Assembly: GCF_027580225.2 (NCBI RefSeq)
Contig: NC_073354.2
Span: 21,163,001 to 21,227,000 of the forward strand
DNA from: Misgurnus anguillicaudatus
Lineage: Eukaryota; Chordata; Actinopteri; Cypriniformes; Cobitidae
Length of the DNA: 64,000 nucleotides
Direction: 5' to 3'
Shown here: positions 11,860 to 25,247 of the stretch, piece by piece
Layout: every line of letters begins with the position of its first letter
Position numbering within the stretch: the stretch's first letter is position 1
The notes under the pieces: generated by a model
Seen by the model: only the letters and a program-made list of their open reading frames with translations
Database searches by the model: none
What the model was told of the DNA's origin: nothing
Position numbers and translations under genes: made by a program

Positions 11860-12790
11860 AATGTATACTACATTATTCTGTGGTATAAATATAGTGAAGC
11901 AATAAACTGTTGTAAGTACTATTATATGCTTTAATATTTACTATGGTATATACTTCAAACACACTATAGTAGTTATGAATTTTACTAGAGATTACTTTGT
12001 TAAATACTTAAAAAATAGTTAAAAATTGTCTCCCACATCTGACTCTATTATTTCCCATCTTGCATATCCAAATAATAAGCTGATGAGTGGATTCAGATAT
12101 GTTTGAACAGGAAGAGTTGGAAAATGTGTAGTGTGGGTGTGACTTCAGGAACAGGATTAGGAAACACTGCCCTAATGAAGATTTCGCTCTCCAGAGTCAC
12201 ATCTATGAAGGATGAAGTGTATGAGACAAAACAACTGTATCTTGTAGTGCACTTCTGCATTGTTTTGTCAAACAGGAGCAACATGTCTATGAGTTGTACT
12301 CTTTAATGTGGTCAATTTTCAGGACTTTGATTTTACTCAACCCATTATTATAGTGGCCATGATTGTTTTCACGCTGTCTAATTGCACAATGAGAAGGTAA
12401 GGAAGGAGTGAGGAAGCTTCCTGAGGGATTATGAGTGAGGAGACATGGGTATCTTTCCTATGTTTCCTAAAGGGGTAGAGCTGAGACATAAGGGAAGGAA
12501 GTGAGGATGCGCAAAAGAGAAATGAGGAAAAGAACTCACGTGTTTGGTATGCATGTCATCTGCTGAGTTCCTTTGTTCACACACTTCAATCTCGTCTGCT
12601 AGCATTGTTTTTAGTTCCTCTGCCTAAAATGACTTTCAACAACTTTTCACATACCACACTTTCCCACTGAACTTTTTAATAGAACCGATTGTCAGTCTGT
12701 GTCATTTTTCTAATGCATTAATTGAGAAAATAAAGTGTCAGATAATCAAGACAATCAAAAATATTTTCTAATTACAAAATGTATCATAAT
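11860..12790. other. Intergenic stretch, nothing recognised
   Basis: AT-rich sequence without a convincing exon or repeat end. The short open frames on both strands show no family motif. Confidence 0.5.
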
Positions 12791-12794
12791 TTAA

Positions 12795-14885
12795 TGTGAC
12801 ATTCAGTTGCTAACAAGCATTGTTAAATACTGAAACCACATTTTTAAAACTCTTCACACTACCAGCATAAATGTTGGCCAAAGAGTTAATCTTACCTCCA
12901 AAATTCACTCAAACCAACATAATACTACAAAAATTCTCAGAAAACACACATTTCGTTCACAACACACTGACCTATAAAAACATAAACATCAGGAAGCATT
13001 ACATACATGATCAACTTTTATTTTATCAACTTTTAAATTCTATATTTTACTAGCCTGACGTTGTCATACTTAATGTTCTGGGCGGGGCTAAATTCGGCTG
13101 GCACCCAGGCTAATATTTTACTGTAATATATGAATACATTACTTGAAAATTACAGCCAAAATGTGAAAAAAAAGGAAAAAATGCATGCATCTTGGAAAGA
13201 CCTTCTCTGAACGGCTCTTCTTTGATCCATATTTGCCAACAAATTGAGTTTCAAAATATCTTATTTTACTAAATCATGGTAATATGACTAAGGCAGAACA
13301 CTTGGGGGGGGGGGGGTTTCAACTAAAATTGCATTTAGCTTGTATGATTATTTATTTTTATTTTGGCTATAAAATTGACAATATTTTACAGTTTTTCTCA
13401 GTCGCTTTGGTACAATTCTCAGATCAGAATTGAAATTCTCAAAACTGCTTGTTCAATTCTCACATCATTGTGTCACTTGTGCACATCAAAAAAGCAATTT
13501 CTCATTTCTTTGAACAAGTTGCAAATGCTTTGGTACATCCATGCAAATGAATATGTACAATTCTCTGCTTTTTCCTACATTATCAGTTGCTTATGTCATG
13601 TTGATCAAAATGTATTATAATGGGTCTCTGTTGAATAGTCTTACCCCCCACAACATTTAGGCATTAGTTCATAGTATAAGTCTTTACATGCAAAATGGTT
13701 GAACATGTTGTCAAAATACAGGATATGGTCAAACATATTTCTATACATTTTCATTAGACATTTTTTCTAAATCTGTCCTGAATTGGTAAATTGCTCCCAG
13801 GTGAATCTTGACTTTCTCTAACAGACAGAAACATCCCCAGCAAGCAAAAACCGAGACCTTGAAATGACTGCTAACTATTGACCCAATATAGTCCGGCTAT
13901 GAGTACCCACTTCTACCCTAAATAACCTTGAATTTGGTTACATGCCATTTTTGCCAAAATAACTTGAAGATGTATGATATTCCAACATGTAAGCAAAGTG
14001 TGTTCAAGGTGTTTGCTTTCATTTCTTTTACATGTTTTAAAAGTATATGCATCATCTTTTAGACATCTATCATGTTCACATTTCTACTTTTGTTTTTTTT
14101 TCTCTTTATGCTATGCAGTGCTTGCAGTGCTGTCTTTATCTTTCTTTATGGCAATGACATGGTCTTTCAATGAATTACAGTACAAACAGTAAAAGCGTAA
14201 ATTTTGTCAAGTCTCTTGCAATCAAACTCCCACATAACTTAGACTAAGGTGTAACTTACAATTTACAATACTTGTCATCAAAACTTTAGCCATAGTTTAC
14301 ATCAGAACATCCCTCCAGAGTAAACTGTTATTGACAACATGACTAAACAATTTGACTGTCTTATCCGTACACAATGACACAAAGACTTGTCATTCTGATG
14401 GCACTGACATGTTCATTGACACTGATATTTAATTTTGAGAGATGAACTAAGTATTTTGAGCAAGAGAGTGGCTTTTGCAGGTTATCCATGATGTTTTGCT
14501 ATTTGTACAAATTGTTTTGAGAAATGCACTTACTTTTTTGCAAATTGTGAGTATGATTCGAGAAATGTACCAAAGCGACTGAGAAAAACTGTAAAATAAT
14601 TCTTGCATAAATGCTTGGAATTTGCTATCATTCTAGTTTGAATCATTTTTTTTTTACCTTTTTGAATGCAATGTGTTAGCATTAGAAAAATGTGCTGAAA
14701 ATACATTTTGCATGTTGTGGAGTACGAATGAGAAAAGAGTTCATGAATTTTGAGAAGTGTGGTCAATGAATGCATTTTGTCTGAAAGCAATGAAAAATGA
14801 TTCACAGTTTGGTCTGCACTGACTCCTGTTTTGCTGACTGTGTGAAGGGTTTTGAAAATGTAGTTTCAGTATTGAACAATGCTTG
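12795..14885. mobile_element. Inverted-repeat element holding a mariner-like MITE
   Basis: The left end (GTTGCTAACAAGCATTGTTA then AATACTGAAACC) is mirrored by 14,816-14,882. The ends resemble those of the mariner-like element at 6,003-11,853, suggesting one family. The interior is mostly the MITE at 13,389-14,591. Confidence 0.5.
13389..14591. mobile_element. Mariner-like non-autonomous element, TA target site
   Basis: Ends CAGTTTTTCTCAGTCGCTTT and its complement, flanked by TA at 13,387-13,388 and 14,592-14,593. Length 1,203 bp, no transposase frame. TA duplication and terminal CAG are typical of Tc1/mariner elements. Confidence 0.75.
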
Positions 14886-14917
14886 TTAAAATCTTTCTTA
14901 TGACTTTATATCAATTA

Positions 14918-15973
14918 CAGTTTTTCTCAGTCGCTTTGGTGCGTTTTTCACATCACTATTTACATTTGCACAACAGTTAATGCAGTTCTCAAAACAATTA
15001 GTACAAACTGCAAAACCTAGTTGATAACCTGCAAAAGCGTGTCAGGTGCTCAAAATGGATAGGTCATTCCTCAAAAGCAAGTATTTATGTCAATGAAAGT
15101 GTCATTGTCATCAAAATGAAAAGTCCTGACATCATTGTTTATGAACAAGATAGTCAAATGGCTTTGTCATTTTTTTATGAGTTTACTTTATAAATGTTTT
15201 ACAATGCAAAAAAGTCACATCTTGATGACACTACCTGAAAATGCTCAAGACAGCACTATATACTATTTGCACAGCTATTTGAAAGATACAGTAAAGTTAC
15301 ACATTTCTGTATTTAGTGAGGTAATTGAGTACAAGACACTGAGTACTTTATGTATGTTTCACATTTTTACTGCATATGCTCTTTGCAATTCTAATTTGTT
15401 CACAGCATTGTGCAAAAGAAAAAAAATACACCCTTATTTACAACAAACAGAAACTCCCTTTGGGTAGAGCTGTGCACAACTGTAAACAATATTGCAGTAC
15501 ATATTGGAACTGAACATACAACATACATAGTACTGTAATCATTCTTGCACATCCAGACGTTCCTCTCTGTCTGGCCACATAATTTCAGAAATTTTTCTAT
15601 TTAGGAGACATTTTCAGGAAAAAAAAGATTTAAAAAAATTATTTTGACAACTAGTTCAACATTTTTATACAGTATGTAATGGCTCAAGCAATGAAATGAG
15701 GACTATTAATTTTATATGGAATGACTATTCAGCATTCACAAGTATAGTTAATTTTGACTGACATGACATAAGCAAATGATAATGTTATAAAATAGAAGAT
15801 AATTGTATGAAAGCAATTGATGCATGTCCAAAAGCATTTGCAATTTGTTCGAAGGAATGAGAAAATGCTACTATGATGTGCACAAATGACTAAATGTTGT
15901 GGAGGTTGAACTAACTGTTGTGCAAATGTAAATAGTGATGTGAGAAATGCACCAAAGCGACTTAGAAAAACTG
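14918..15973. mobile_element. Second mariner-like non-autonomous element of the same family
   Basis: Same terminal CAGTTTTTCTCAGTCGCTTT as its neighbour, with arms of about 60 bp (including ATTTACATTTGCACAACAGT on both sides) and flanking TA. Length 1,056 bp, non-coding. Confidence 0.8.
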
Positions 15974-15975
15974 TA

Positions 15976-17095
15976 AAAGTGCTCATAAAATGCATGATCT
16001 AAAAGCCCATTTATGTTTGAATTTTGCAACGGCAACCACGTCTTGTCATATAGAACGTATGTTCATTCATATGCAGTTAAAATGTGAAGGGAGTTGCAAA
16101 CAGCACGTCCACGTTGTGCCACATTTACAAGTCGAATACACTGTGTGTGATGTGCGATACGTTGAAAGAAAGCAAAATCCTCACCTCTAGGTCAGTTTTA
16201 AACGCACAGAGAGTGTTCCCTACTGTAGCGCCACTTTTTGAGGTGCATTCTGAATCACTTTTTAAGGTTTGAGGTTTCCCCCTTTCCCGTCATTCCACGT
16301 GCAAGTTGTTATCATTTCAGTCCAGTGTCTGTTGACTTCCAACAGCAAACGTCAGGAATGACCTAAATTTACCACAACACAACAGCAATGTAAAAGACTG
16401 AGAGCATGAAAGAACACATGAAAGATGTAATTCAAAATCAGGATTATTTCATCAAATATTCACATTTAAATTGTTCCTAAAATAAATGATAAAACATTAG
16501 CCTTGCTGTTGTTGAAAATGAATTTGAACTTGTTTACTTTGCAGTACACATCTTCAAAATGAATCTTTTTGTTATTTTGACCATAAATGCAAATAAAACA
16601 TATTTTTATTAGGAATTTGGCAGAAATGTTTATTTAGTAGTTGATAGAATGAAACAAAAAAAAAATATTTTTATTTAAACACACACCTATTCTTGAAGTG
16701 GAGTGGAAGTGGTCTCTTAATTTTTTTCTGCGGCTGTATATTTTAACTTTAAAAATAACTTCTCAAAAGTATACCCTTAATAAAGTCTAAACTTAAAATA
16801 CCACCTTACATTCCACTTTAAATGTTTTTTTTTCTGTTTAAACTGACACCGGTGTGGTTTGGTTTTTCCATTTGAAGGAATGACATTCCTCGTTCATCTA
16901 TAGGTGTACCGCCAGGTGTAAAGGCATGTCACAATATAGTTTTTCTGTTATTCTGCGTTAATACTATCATGTTTAGAAAGGTGGTCCTCAGAATGTTTTG
17001 AACAGTCATTGGTGGGCCATAAGTTGCAAAAGATTGGGCACCCCTGATCTAGATGTTTCAGTCTTTTTTTTAGAAATGACACTTTTGTGGTGAAC
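15976..17095. other. Intergenic, upstream of receptor copy B
   Basis: No exon or repeat end recognised, apart from promoter-like sequence near 17,100-17,230. Confidence 0.4.
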
Positions 17096-17102
17096 ATACT
17101 GA

Positions 17103-17112
17103 GGAAGTGAAA
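17103..17112 (+). promoter_or_regulatory. Candidate Ets-IRF composite element upstream of copy B
   Basis: GGAAGTGAAA matches the composite PU.1/IRF consensus GGAANNGAAA exactly, about 120 bases before the ATG. A TATA-like TTTAAATA follows at about 17,178. Such sites drive genes in myeloid and B cells in vertebrates. A ten-base match can occur by chance, so this is suggestive only. Confidence 0.4.
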
Positions 17113-17230
17113 CTGTCAAAGAAGAATAAGTGTACATTTATGGGCATGTCTTTTATTACTGTTCTTGCCTCTGTCTCTTTAAATACAGGAACCCTGAACA
17201 CGCTGCAGTTAGAAACAAGAATTTTTGACC

Positions 17231-17306
17231 ATGAATACATTACTTTGGATATTATTATCACATTGTTTCATACTTATTAATGCAGATTGCAAAAATAATT
17301 TCATAG
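17231..17306 (+). CDS. Copy B exon 1: signal peptide
   Basis: Starts at ATG and encodes [20 protein letters not shown] and five more codons, a hydrophobic leader. It ends at a GTAAGT donor after one base of the next codon (phase 1). No in-frame ATG upstream fits better, and the spacing to the V exon (410-base intron) is usual for Ig receptor genes. Confidence 0.75.
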
Positions 17307-20300
17307 GTAAGTAAATGCACTATCATGTAAAAACAACATGTAAAACAACCAAAGTGTCTTGTACCAAATTGTGAGTGTGTTAACCACTTTTCTTATAATA
17401 ATACATTTGCATGTGATTTGTATTTAGAGTAATGGAAATGTAACAAATCTGTGATCAGTCATGAATTTAACCAACAATGCTATACAGTATGTGTAAGATT
17501 TGCTTTAAATTTAAGCTTTATTGACATTGCAAACTTTTTATAGATGAGGATGACTTTGCATGAATCACAAATGTTTCAATGGACCAAATTGTTTATTGTA
17601 TATATAGTTGTTTATTGCTGTTATAATTCATACTCTTTTATGCTCTTAATTTCACCACTTGACATGATATTTTTACCACATAATGTAATGTATATATTTG
17701 TTTACATTAACCTCAGGTGAAGCAAGTAAGAATGCTGTTGTTGGAGAGAATGTGATACTGCCATGCATGAATGTGGTCACACAAACAAACTGCACATACA
17801 CTATATGGCTATCTGAAGAAAATGGAGGTTCTGTTGAGCTGGTCACCCTTGGCAAGATAAAACAGGAAAACTCAGAAAGGGCAAAGCGAGTGAGTTTGAC
17901 ATCTAACTGCTCTCTACACATCAGTAATGTCAGAGCTGAGGACTGCAGATGCTACTTCTGTCAACAGTGGAAGAATAGTAAAGATGTAGAAAATAATGAC
18001 AAATTGTGCTTGTCTGTCACAAAAGGTAGGTTTTATCTGAAAACAAATATAATCTAAAGAATAACCTAATTCTAAAAAATCAAATCTGTACAAACTCTAA
18101 CTAGCCTATTATTAGGATATGAATTATCAGTTTACAGCAGAGCCAACGTAACATTATTTTTCTATTCTTGGTTATGTTTAATCAGGTCAGCTGCTTGAAG
18201 TTTAAAGGTAGCCTGTACATTAGTTGTCAAAGGAATGAGTTGGCTCTTCTCTGCGCAGGCTCTACACATTTTAATGCTGAACTCTATAATGTGAACACAA
18301 ATTCTTGATTGTAGGTCATTGTAGTCTCCTTATAGAAAATATGAAAACAGCGACAGGCATCAGCTTCTCTTAAAAGTTTGTGTTACACAGTGCGTTTTTG
18401 TGTGCAGTAAGCATGTAGCGATATGACAGATAGAAAAGACGAGGTGCTTGTACAACAACTGATAAATTGTCACGACATTTGCATTTGTGTAGTTCTTATA
18501 GATGCAGTTTACATGATGTGTGCAGTACAAGACGGTTTTGTGTAAAAGGTTTTCGCTGCACTCACTAATCATCACAGTTGTTAAGCCAACCTCCAGCGAA
18601 AACAAACAAAGTGCTTCTTCACACCCATGAAAGCCACACTTTAGATAATGATCATTTTGCAAGTATCATATAGTCGTTTTCCTTTGAGCTTTTGTGTTTT
18701 TGTTTGCATTTATCCGTCAATAATCAAAGCATAATAATATTTTGTGTCCTCTGTGTAGTAATTACAATTTCCAGGAATACTTCATATTTTCAATTAAATA
18801 CAAATACTATTTCTCTAACTTTTATCAACCACTGTTTTAAAATATTGCAAGAATTATAATACATGACATAGACATGAACATAAAAACAGGATTGCTGCAA
18901 TCGAAATGTGTACGATATTGGATTTTTCGGTGACAGTTTTACTGTTGCTCAGAATAGGACCCTTGTCAAAGTCAACTAAATCTCAAATGCTATACATGAC
19001 AGGCAATCTCTACACAACTTGTTCAGGGCCTTTTTCTAAGGTCAACTAAGCTCAATAGCCCCCCAAACACACAAAGAAAAATTCACTTAAGAATTAACTT
19101 CCATTGGATGCCTTTATATGACTTTACGTTAAAAGGCTATCAACAGCTTGTGTGGGAGCCTTTCAAGGCTAACTAAGCACGAATGTCCAGACAATTCTTT
19201 TGTACGGACGAGCCCCCAGAACTGTAAGATAAATTATTCTGTAGAATACTCTCAGTGATAGAAGTCAATATGCAGCATTTATGCAATTTATGTTACACAT
19301 TGCAATCATGTTTGAACAAAAATCTAAAACAAATGTGAAGCATTAAACTATATTACTTAAGCAAAACAAACCACTTTCATTGTGAATCACAATGAAAAAC
19401 ATCATGTGGAGTTGAAGTCTATTTTGTTCTAAATAACAACAGTAGCTGATTTATAAATCAAATTAAAGTGATTTGTCTTTTGCTGTTATAGAAGTGAAAA
19501 ACTGATAAATTCATGTGGTGTTATTTAACTATTTGACGCTTCCTAATATGGCAGTGGTGTGGTGTTTTTTATTCCGAAAGCGCCCCCTAATGGTCGGGAG
19601 CATTTCCATTGTGTTGTGGCTTGTAGTACTGAAATTTCAGAAAATACGTAAAAAAAGAGGGAGAAAATCCTGAAATTCCAGGACTGCAATGAAAACAACA
19701 TCACATTACTGTAACAACAAGTAGTTTATTTATTGTAAATTACTGTGAGGGTTCCATTCCTTCGTCTTTTTTGTATTTGGGCTGTGGGCAGACGTTTGAG
19801 CGGGATTAATCGAATGGACTTGGAAAACCAGTTGACAATGATGAGGATAAAGGTTTTAACATTGGACGGGGATAACTCCACTCCCATGTGGGAACGGGTA
19901 GAGGGAGAAGTTTGCCGCCTGGTAGGTGATGTGGAGTTTTGGCACAAGTGGTACCACCATTAACAAACCTTCTGACATCTTGACTCATCCCTTGCTACCA
20001 GAACTTCCCTTTGAAGAGTAAGAGGGTCTGACCGATGCCAGTGTCGACAGAGGTGTGAGGCAGAGGCTCTTCAAGGTGTGCTTCATCATTTGACCATTGG
20101 ATCGAGCAGACAACTAGTTTAGAGGGCAGGATAGGTTCAGAGCATTCAATTTCGGTTTCTGGAGCATGGAGATGAGGCAACGCATCAGCTTTTGTGTTTT
20201 TTACCCCTGGTCGGTAGGTGATGGTGAAATTGAATCTCGTGAAGAACAATGCCCATAGCTTGGCAGAGATTCAAACGTTTTACACATCTAAATAAAGCAT

Positions 20301-23300
20301 ATGATTTTATCAAATCACATTTTGTGATGGTTTAATTGAAACAGGTACAGGCGAACCTGTGCATTTGAGATTATAACAATCGTATAGAGATGTCAGCAGC
20401 CCCTAGCAGGGAACTGAGCACTTTTGTCAATTATGAGTCTGTCTGGTGAACAAGGGGCTGGACACACCAAAACTTTTAAACGCAGCTGAAAACGCCTTGA
20501 GGACACCGAATGCCAGCTGTTTTTCAGCTGAGTGCCAGCTTTCTTCAGCTAAGCGCTTTGGTAGCTCTGATACGTCAGCTGTGAGACGGTTGGTTGCTGT
20601 GATACTTGTCCCGCCCCACCTCCACTGTGATTGGACGGCCGCGTGAGAACTGACATTGACGAGCGGAGCTTTTCTTACAAAGTTGAACATTTCTCAACTC
20701 TCGGCACTGAGCGCGGAAAAACCGCCGGGCGCCGGTTTTCGGCGCGGAAGAAAACCGCTAGCTGCTGGCTTATTTGAAAAACGCTGAGCTTCCATTGAAA
20801 ACAATTGAAAACATGCGCCGGCCGCGGGCGTAAAAGCGTTGGTGTGCACGCCCCCTAAATATTCATAGTGGCAAGTAGTGGTCACAAAAGCCGTCTTTCA
20901 TTCGTTCCCAGGACGTATATGTCACGGCTAGGGGCGGACCCGAATAAACTAAAGGTCACGCCCCTCTCAACTCTTCCACCTAGAGGAGGTTCCCAAGACC
21001 ACCCCAATGACCAGACAGACGAGTAAACTACGTTTAAAATAAACTTTATTTAAATATTTAAAAGGAAAGGGGGAAAGGGGGAAAGGCAATTTAAAACTAA
21101 TATGGCTTCTTCTCGCCTCCAGGGCCACTTGGGACAAGGACTGGGGACAGGGACTCCCTTAGGGCTCTGGTCCTGGAATCCGTGGCGCGCTCCGCTTCTT
21201 CCTGGAGGCAGAATCAAGAAAAGAAGTTATCACTGTACTTCAATGCGGGTCACTACTGATCTAATTCTCTGTCGTTTCTCTCTCCTATGCCTTTAGGTTC
21301 GTTTCTCTTCAGACGCTACTGGGAGCAGGGATCGTTAGCGCAGCCTTCAGGTAAGTAACTCACACCACTGGCGGTCTTCGTCCCCGACAGAGCATTCACT
21401 GGAACACAGGTAAGTGGTTGATGCAAACACAAGTAGGTGTCACCACACTAAGGTAAGTTACTCACAGCACTGGGGGTCTTCGTTCACAACAGAGCATTCG
21501 CTGGAACACAGGTAAGTGGTTGAGCACTGGGGGTCTTCGTTCACAACAGAACATTCACTGAGGCACAGGTAAGTGATTGCTGCAAACACAGGTAGATGTC
21601 ACCACACAAAGGTAAGTTACTCACAGCACTGGGGGGTCTTCGTTCACAACAGAACATTCGCTGAGGCACAGGTAAGTGGTTGCTATAAGCACAGATCGGT
21701 ATCACTACACAGAGGTAAGTTACTCACAGCACTGGGGGTCTTCGTTCACAACAGGGCATCCGCTGGGACACAGGTAAGTGGTTGCTATAAGCACAGGTCG
21801 GTATCACTACACAGAGGTAAGTTACTCACAGCATTGGGGATCTTCGTTCACAACAGGGCATCCGCTGGGACACAGGTAAGTGGTTGCTATAAGCACAGGT
21901 CGGTATCACTACACAGAGGTAAGTTACTCACAGCACTGGGGGTCTTCGTTCACAACAGAGCATTCGACAGCACGGGCGCTTCACTCACTTCGGGGCGCTC
22001 ACTGGCACATAGGGAGGTGGGTTGCACCATTCACACGGTTCGGTCTTTATCCGAACATTCCTGTATAACACATATGAGAGACACAAGACACTTGGAAGCT
22101 ACTCACTGAACGGGGCTTTACACTCACTCACAGACAGTGGGCTTTCGCTGCAGCGTTGGTGCACCGTATTCCTTCACCCGTCCACTCAAGCTTCTAGGGC
22201 GTTGTGGGGACTGATGGGTCTTGCGGCACGGAGCCGAACGCTTCCCGAACTCCCCCTCCTGTTTCCACGACCGGGGTCACGAGTTGGGGCGAACTTTCGT
22301 CGAGGCTCCGCACACCACGAGCTTCTGTTGGATAGGTCAATACACACAGCTATGACCCTCAATCCGCACAGTGCACTTCATAGAATACTCACTCCTGTCT
22401 ACCGCTGGGTTTCACCACTGTCCGCTCTTTAGAGGAGTGAAGCTCTCGCTGACACACCCGGGGCCAAAGGCTTAGTTTCTCTCTCTTCGTAGGACTCAGG
22501 CCACAACAGATGTTGTCATCTCACGACTCGTCCGAGGCCGGGCAGTTTGGTCGCTACAAGCACAGCATACACACAGCAAGCATAGCGTAAACACCATTAA
22601 TAAGTGAAACTCACCCACAGCACTCTTGTACACACTTCACGTGATTTTCAAATGGACCTAGCCACCTGGCTTCGACTCCCTCGGGAGGATAGTTGGGCGG
22701 TGTTCTGGCCACCGATGAGAATAAGATTTATATTACTCACAGCCCCGGTGTGTTCTTTGTCACTTCTCTGGCTCACCTACGCTTTCTTTTCCCGCAGGGC
22801 CACTGATCTGTTAGTAGACGGCGTTTCCTACCAAGATGTCCCGTCCGTGCTTCCGGTCGACCCGCGGCTCGCCCACACTTCCCTCTCCGGTGGGGCCAGG
22901 GACCTCAAACACAAGAAAAACACACACCAAGCAGCTCCTCTTCTAAGTATTCCACAGTATAACACAACGGCTGTTACTCACTCTTCGTTGTCAATATTTT
23001 CCTGCATCTGTAGACTCGATGACTCTATATCTGCCCACTCACGAGTGAAATCGCCCAATAATTCTTCACCCAGCTGTCTTCCCGTTTCTTATTTCCCCAA
23101 GGGAACGATCGAGGCCAGCACAATGCGTCTGCACAGCAGCAACACAGCGCACACAAAGTACACAACAAGCACCCCGTTTGATGTCTTCAAAGGTCTTTAT
23201 ATCCTCTGCCTCTTCTCCTCATCGGCCTATCAACAACCGCTGCGTAAATTACCCTCACCTGGGCGAAATCAGGCTTGATTTCATGTTCGGGGAAACCCCG

Positions 23301-25195
23301 GAAATTCCGGTGTTCAGAGTAATCGTCCGGGCGGAACCATCGTCGGGCGGAACCCGTCTTCCACACTTTTGGTTCCGCCCTCACAAACCGTCACCTGTGA
23401 CATATACGCACCAGATGATATGCACTCCATAGGTCTAGCTCGAGGGGCAACCTTCCGATCTCTCTAATGAAGCCAAGACGGAAGTGACTTAAACTGCAAT
23501 TCATCGACTGGCCGCTTGAGGCTGGCTTCAAAAGGGAGTCAATTCCCATAGACTCCCATGTTAAAAATGGCCAACTTTACAGTAGAAAATAATATGTTTA
23601 GGGGCTGGACACACCAAAACTTTTAAACGCGGCTGAAAACGCCTTGAGGACGCCGAATGCCAGCTGTGTGCCAGCTTTCTTCAGCTGAGCGCTTTGGTAG
23701 CTGTGATACTTCAGCTGCGAGCCAGTTGGTTGCTGTGGTAATGTCCCGCCCCTCCTCCACTGTGATTGGGCGGCCGTGTGAGAACTGACATTGACGAGCG
23801 GAGCTTTTCTTACAAAGTTGAACATTTCTCAACTCTCGGCGCTGAGCGCGGAAAAACCGCCGAGCGCCGGTTTTCAGCGCGGAAAAAACCCGCTAACTGC
23901 TGGCTTATTTGAAAAACGCTGAGCTTCCATTGGAAACAATTGAAAACATGCGCCGACCGCGGGCGTAAAAGCTTTGGTGTGTCCAGCCCCTTACAGCCTG
24001 GTACAAAACGTGTTTTTGGCCTATATAGCTATTTTTGCCCTTCATGACAACTGTGAGGGGGGTGAATTTTTTTGTAACTCACCCTTTTAGATTATATTAA
24101 GCCTTAAACTTTTGCATAATTAAGGGCGTGGCCGCTTGAGTGTCGGTTGAACAGCCACTGCTGTCACTAGACTCCCGCTAGGCGGGCGTGGTTTCACCTC
24201 AACTTCACCCATGTCCCGCCTCTTTACCCATTTTCGATTTTCCGCGAGCAATTCGCGGGGACGCGCGGCCAAGATGGCGACGGCAGGCAACGCCTACTTT
24301 AAGCTTCAAAAGCGATCTTCACAAACCAATGGGTGACGTCACGGACACTACGTCCATATTTTTTTACGGTCTATGGTCTAGCTTAGTAAATATATCTGGG
24401 CATCCTCGAAGCTGTTCCAGAGTGGCAGTGACAAGGGGAAGTGGATATTGGAACTTGGTCGTTATGCTAATGAGAACCTGGTAATCGATGCATGGCCATG
24501 GCCAGTAGGTGGTGATTAAAGCCGTCATGTTCCATTCGCTTACCTCTTCCAGGTTACGGAATTGTAAAGCATATTCAGGCACAGACTTGTTTTCTTGTGT
24601 GAGTTGGTATATAATTAATCCCAGGCAGATGAATCTACATGTCGTTTGTGAAAGAAGTAGCGTTTTTTCCGCGGAGGAAAGATAAAATGTTTTCACAGAC
24701 CACAAAAGTAAAGTTATAAGTAGCACAAGTATATTTGTAGCAACAATATATTAAATTATCAAAATTATATTAGAATTGTCATATAGGGTATTAAGTAAAG
24801 ATCAGGTTTCATTAAGATGATTTTGTCACTTTCACACTGTAAATATATAAAAGAAATATTTGTCATTAGTAAGGTGAATTTCTCAGTATTTAGATTTTTT
24901 TGCACCCTCAGATTCAAGATTTTCAAATAGTTTTATCTTGACCAAATATTGTCCTATCTTAACCATACATCAATGAAAAGTTTATTTATTTAACTTTCAG
25001 ATGATGTATACATCTCAATTTCCAAAAATGGATCTGTCATGGCTTTGGTTTTATTGACTGCTGTACAGGATCCTTATGACTGGTTTTATAATCCAGGATC
25101 ACATACAGTATGTGATGTACCCATCTATGCAAAAAAGTGTAATACTGCTATAAAGTTAGTGTTCATGCTAATACTAATATTTATTTACTAATATA

Positions 25196-25247
<52 letters not shown>

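Noticed and set aside
20427..20885. Overlapping short frames on both strands
   Set aside because: They are the Harbinger-like MITE, and the same frames recur at 23.6 kb.
21340..21965. CRISPR-like array
   Set aside because: Direct repeats without unique spacers, in animal DNA; a simple tandem duplication.
21573..22109. Repeat protein of 178 codons
   Set aside because: Translation of the 102-bp tandem array; GTAAGT-rich non-coding sequence with no start context.
22604..23278. 224-codon open frame on the + strand
   Set aside because: It lies wholly in the LTR-like element, has no domain, and its composition follows the surrounding GC-rich DNA.
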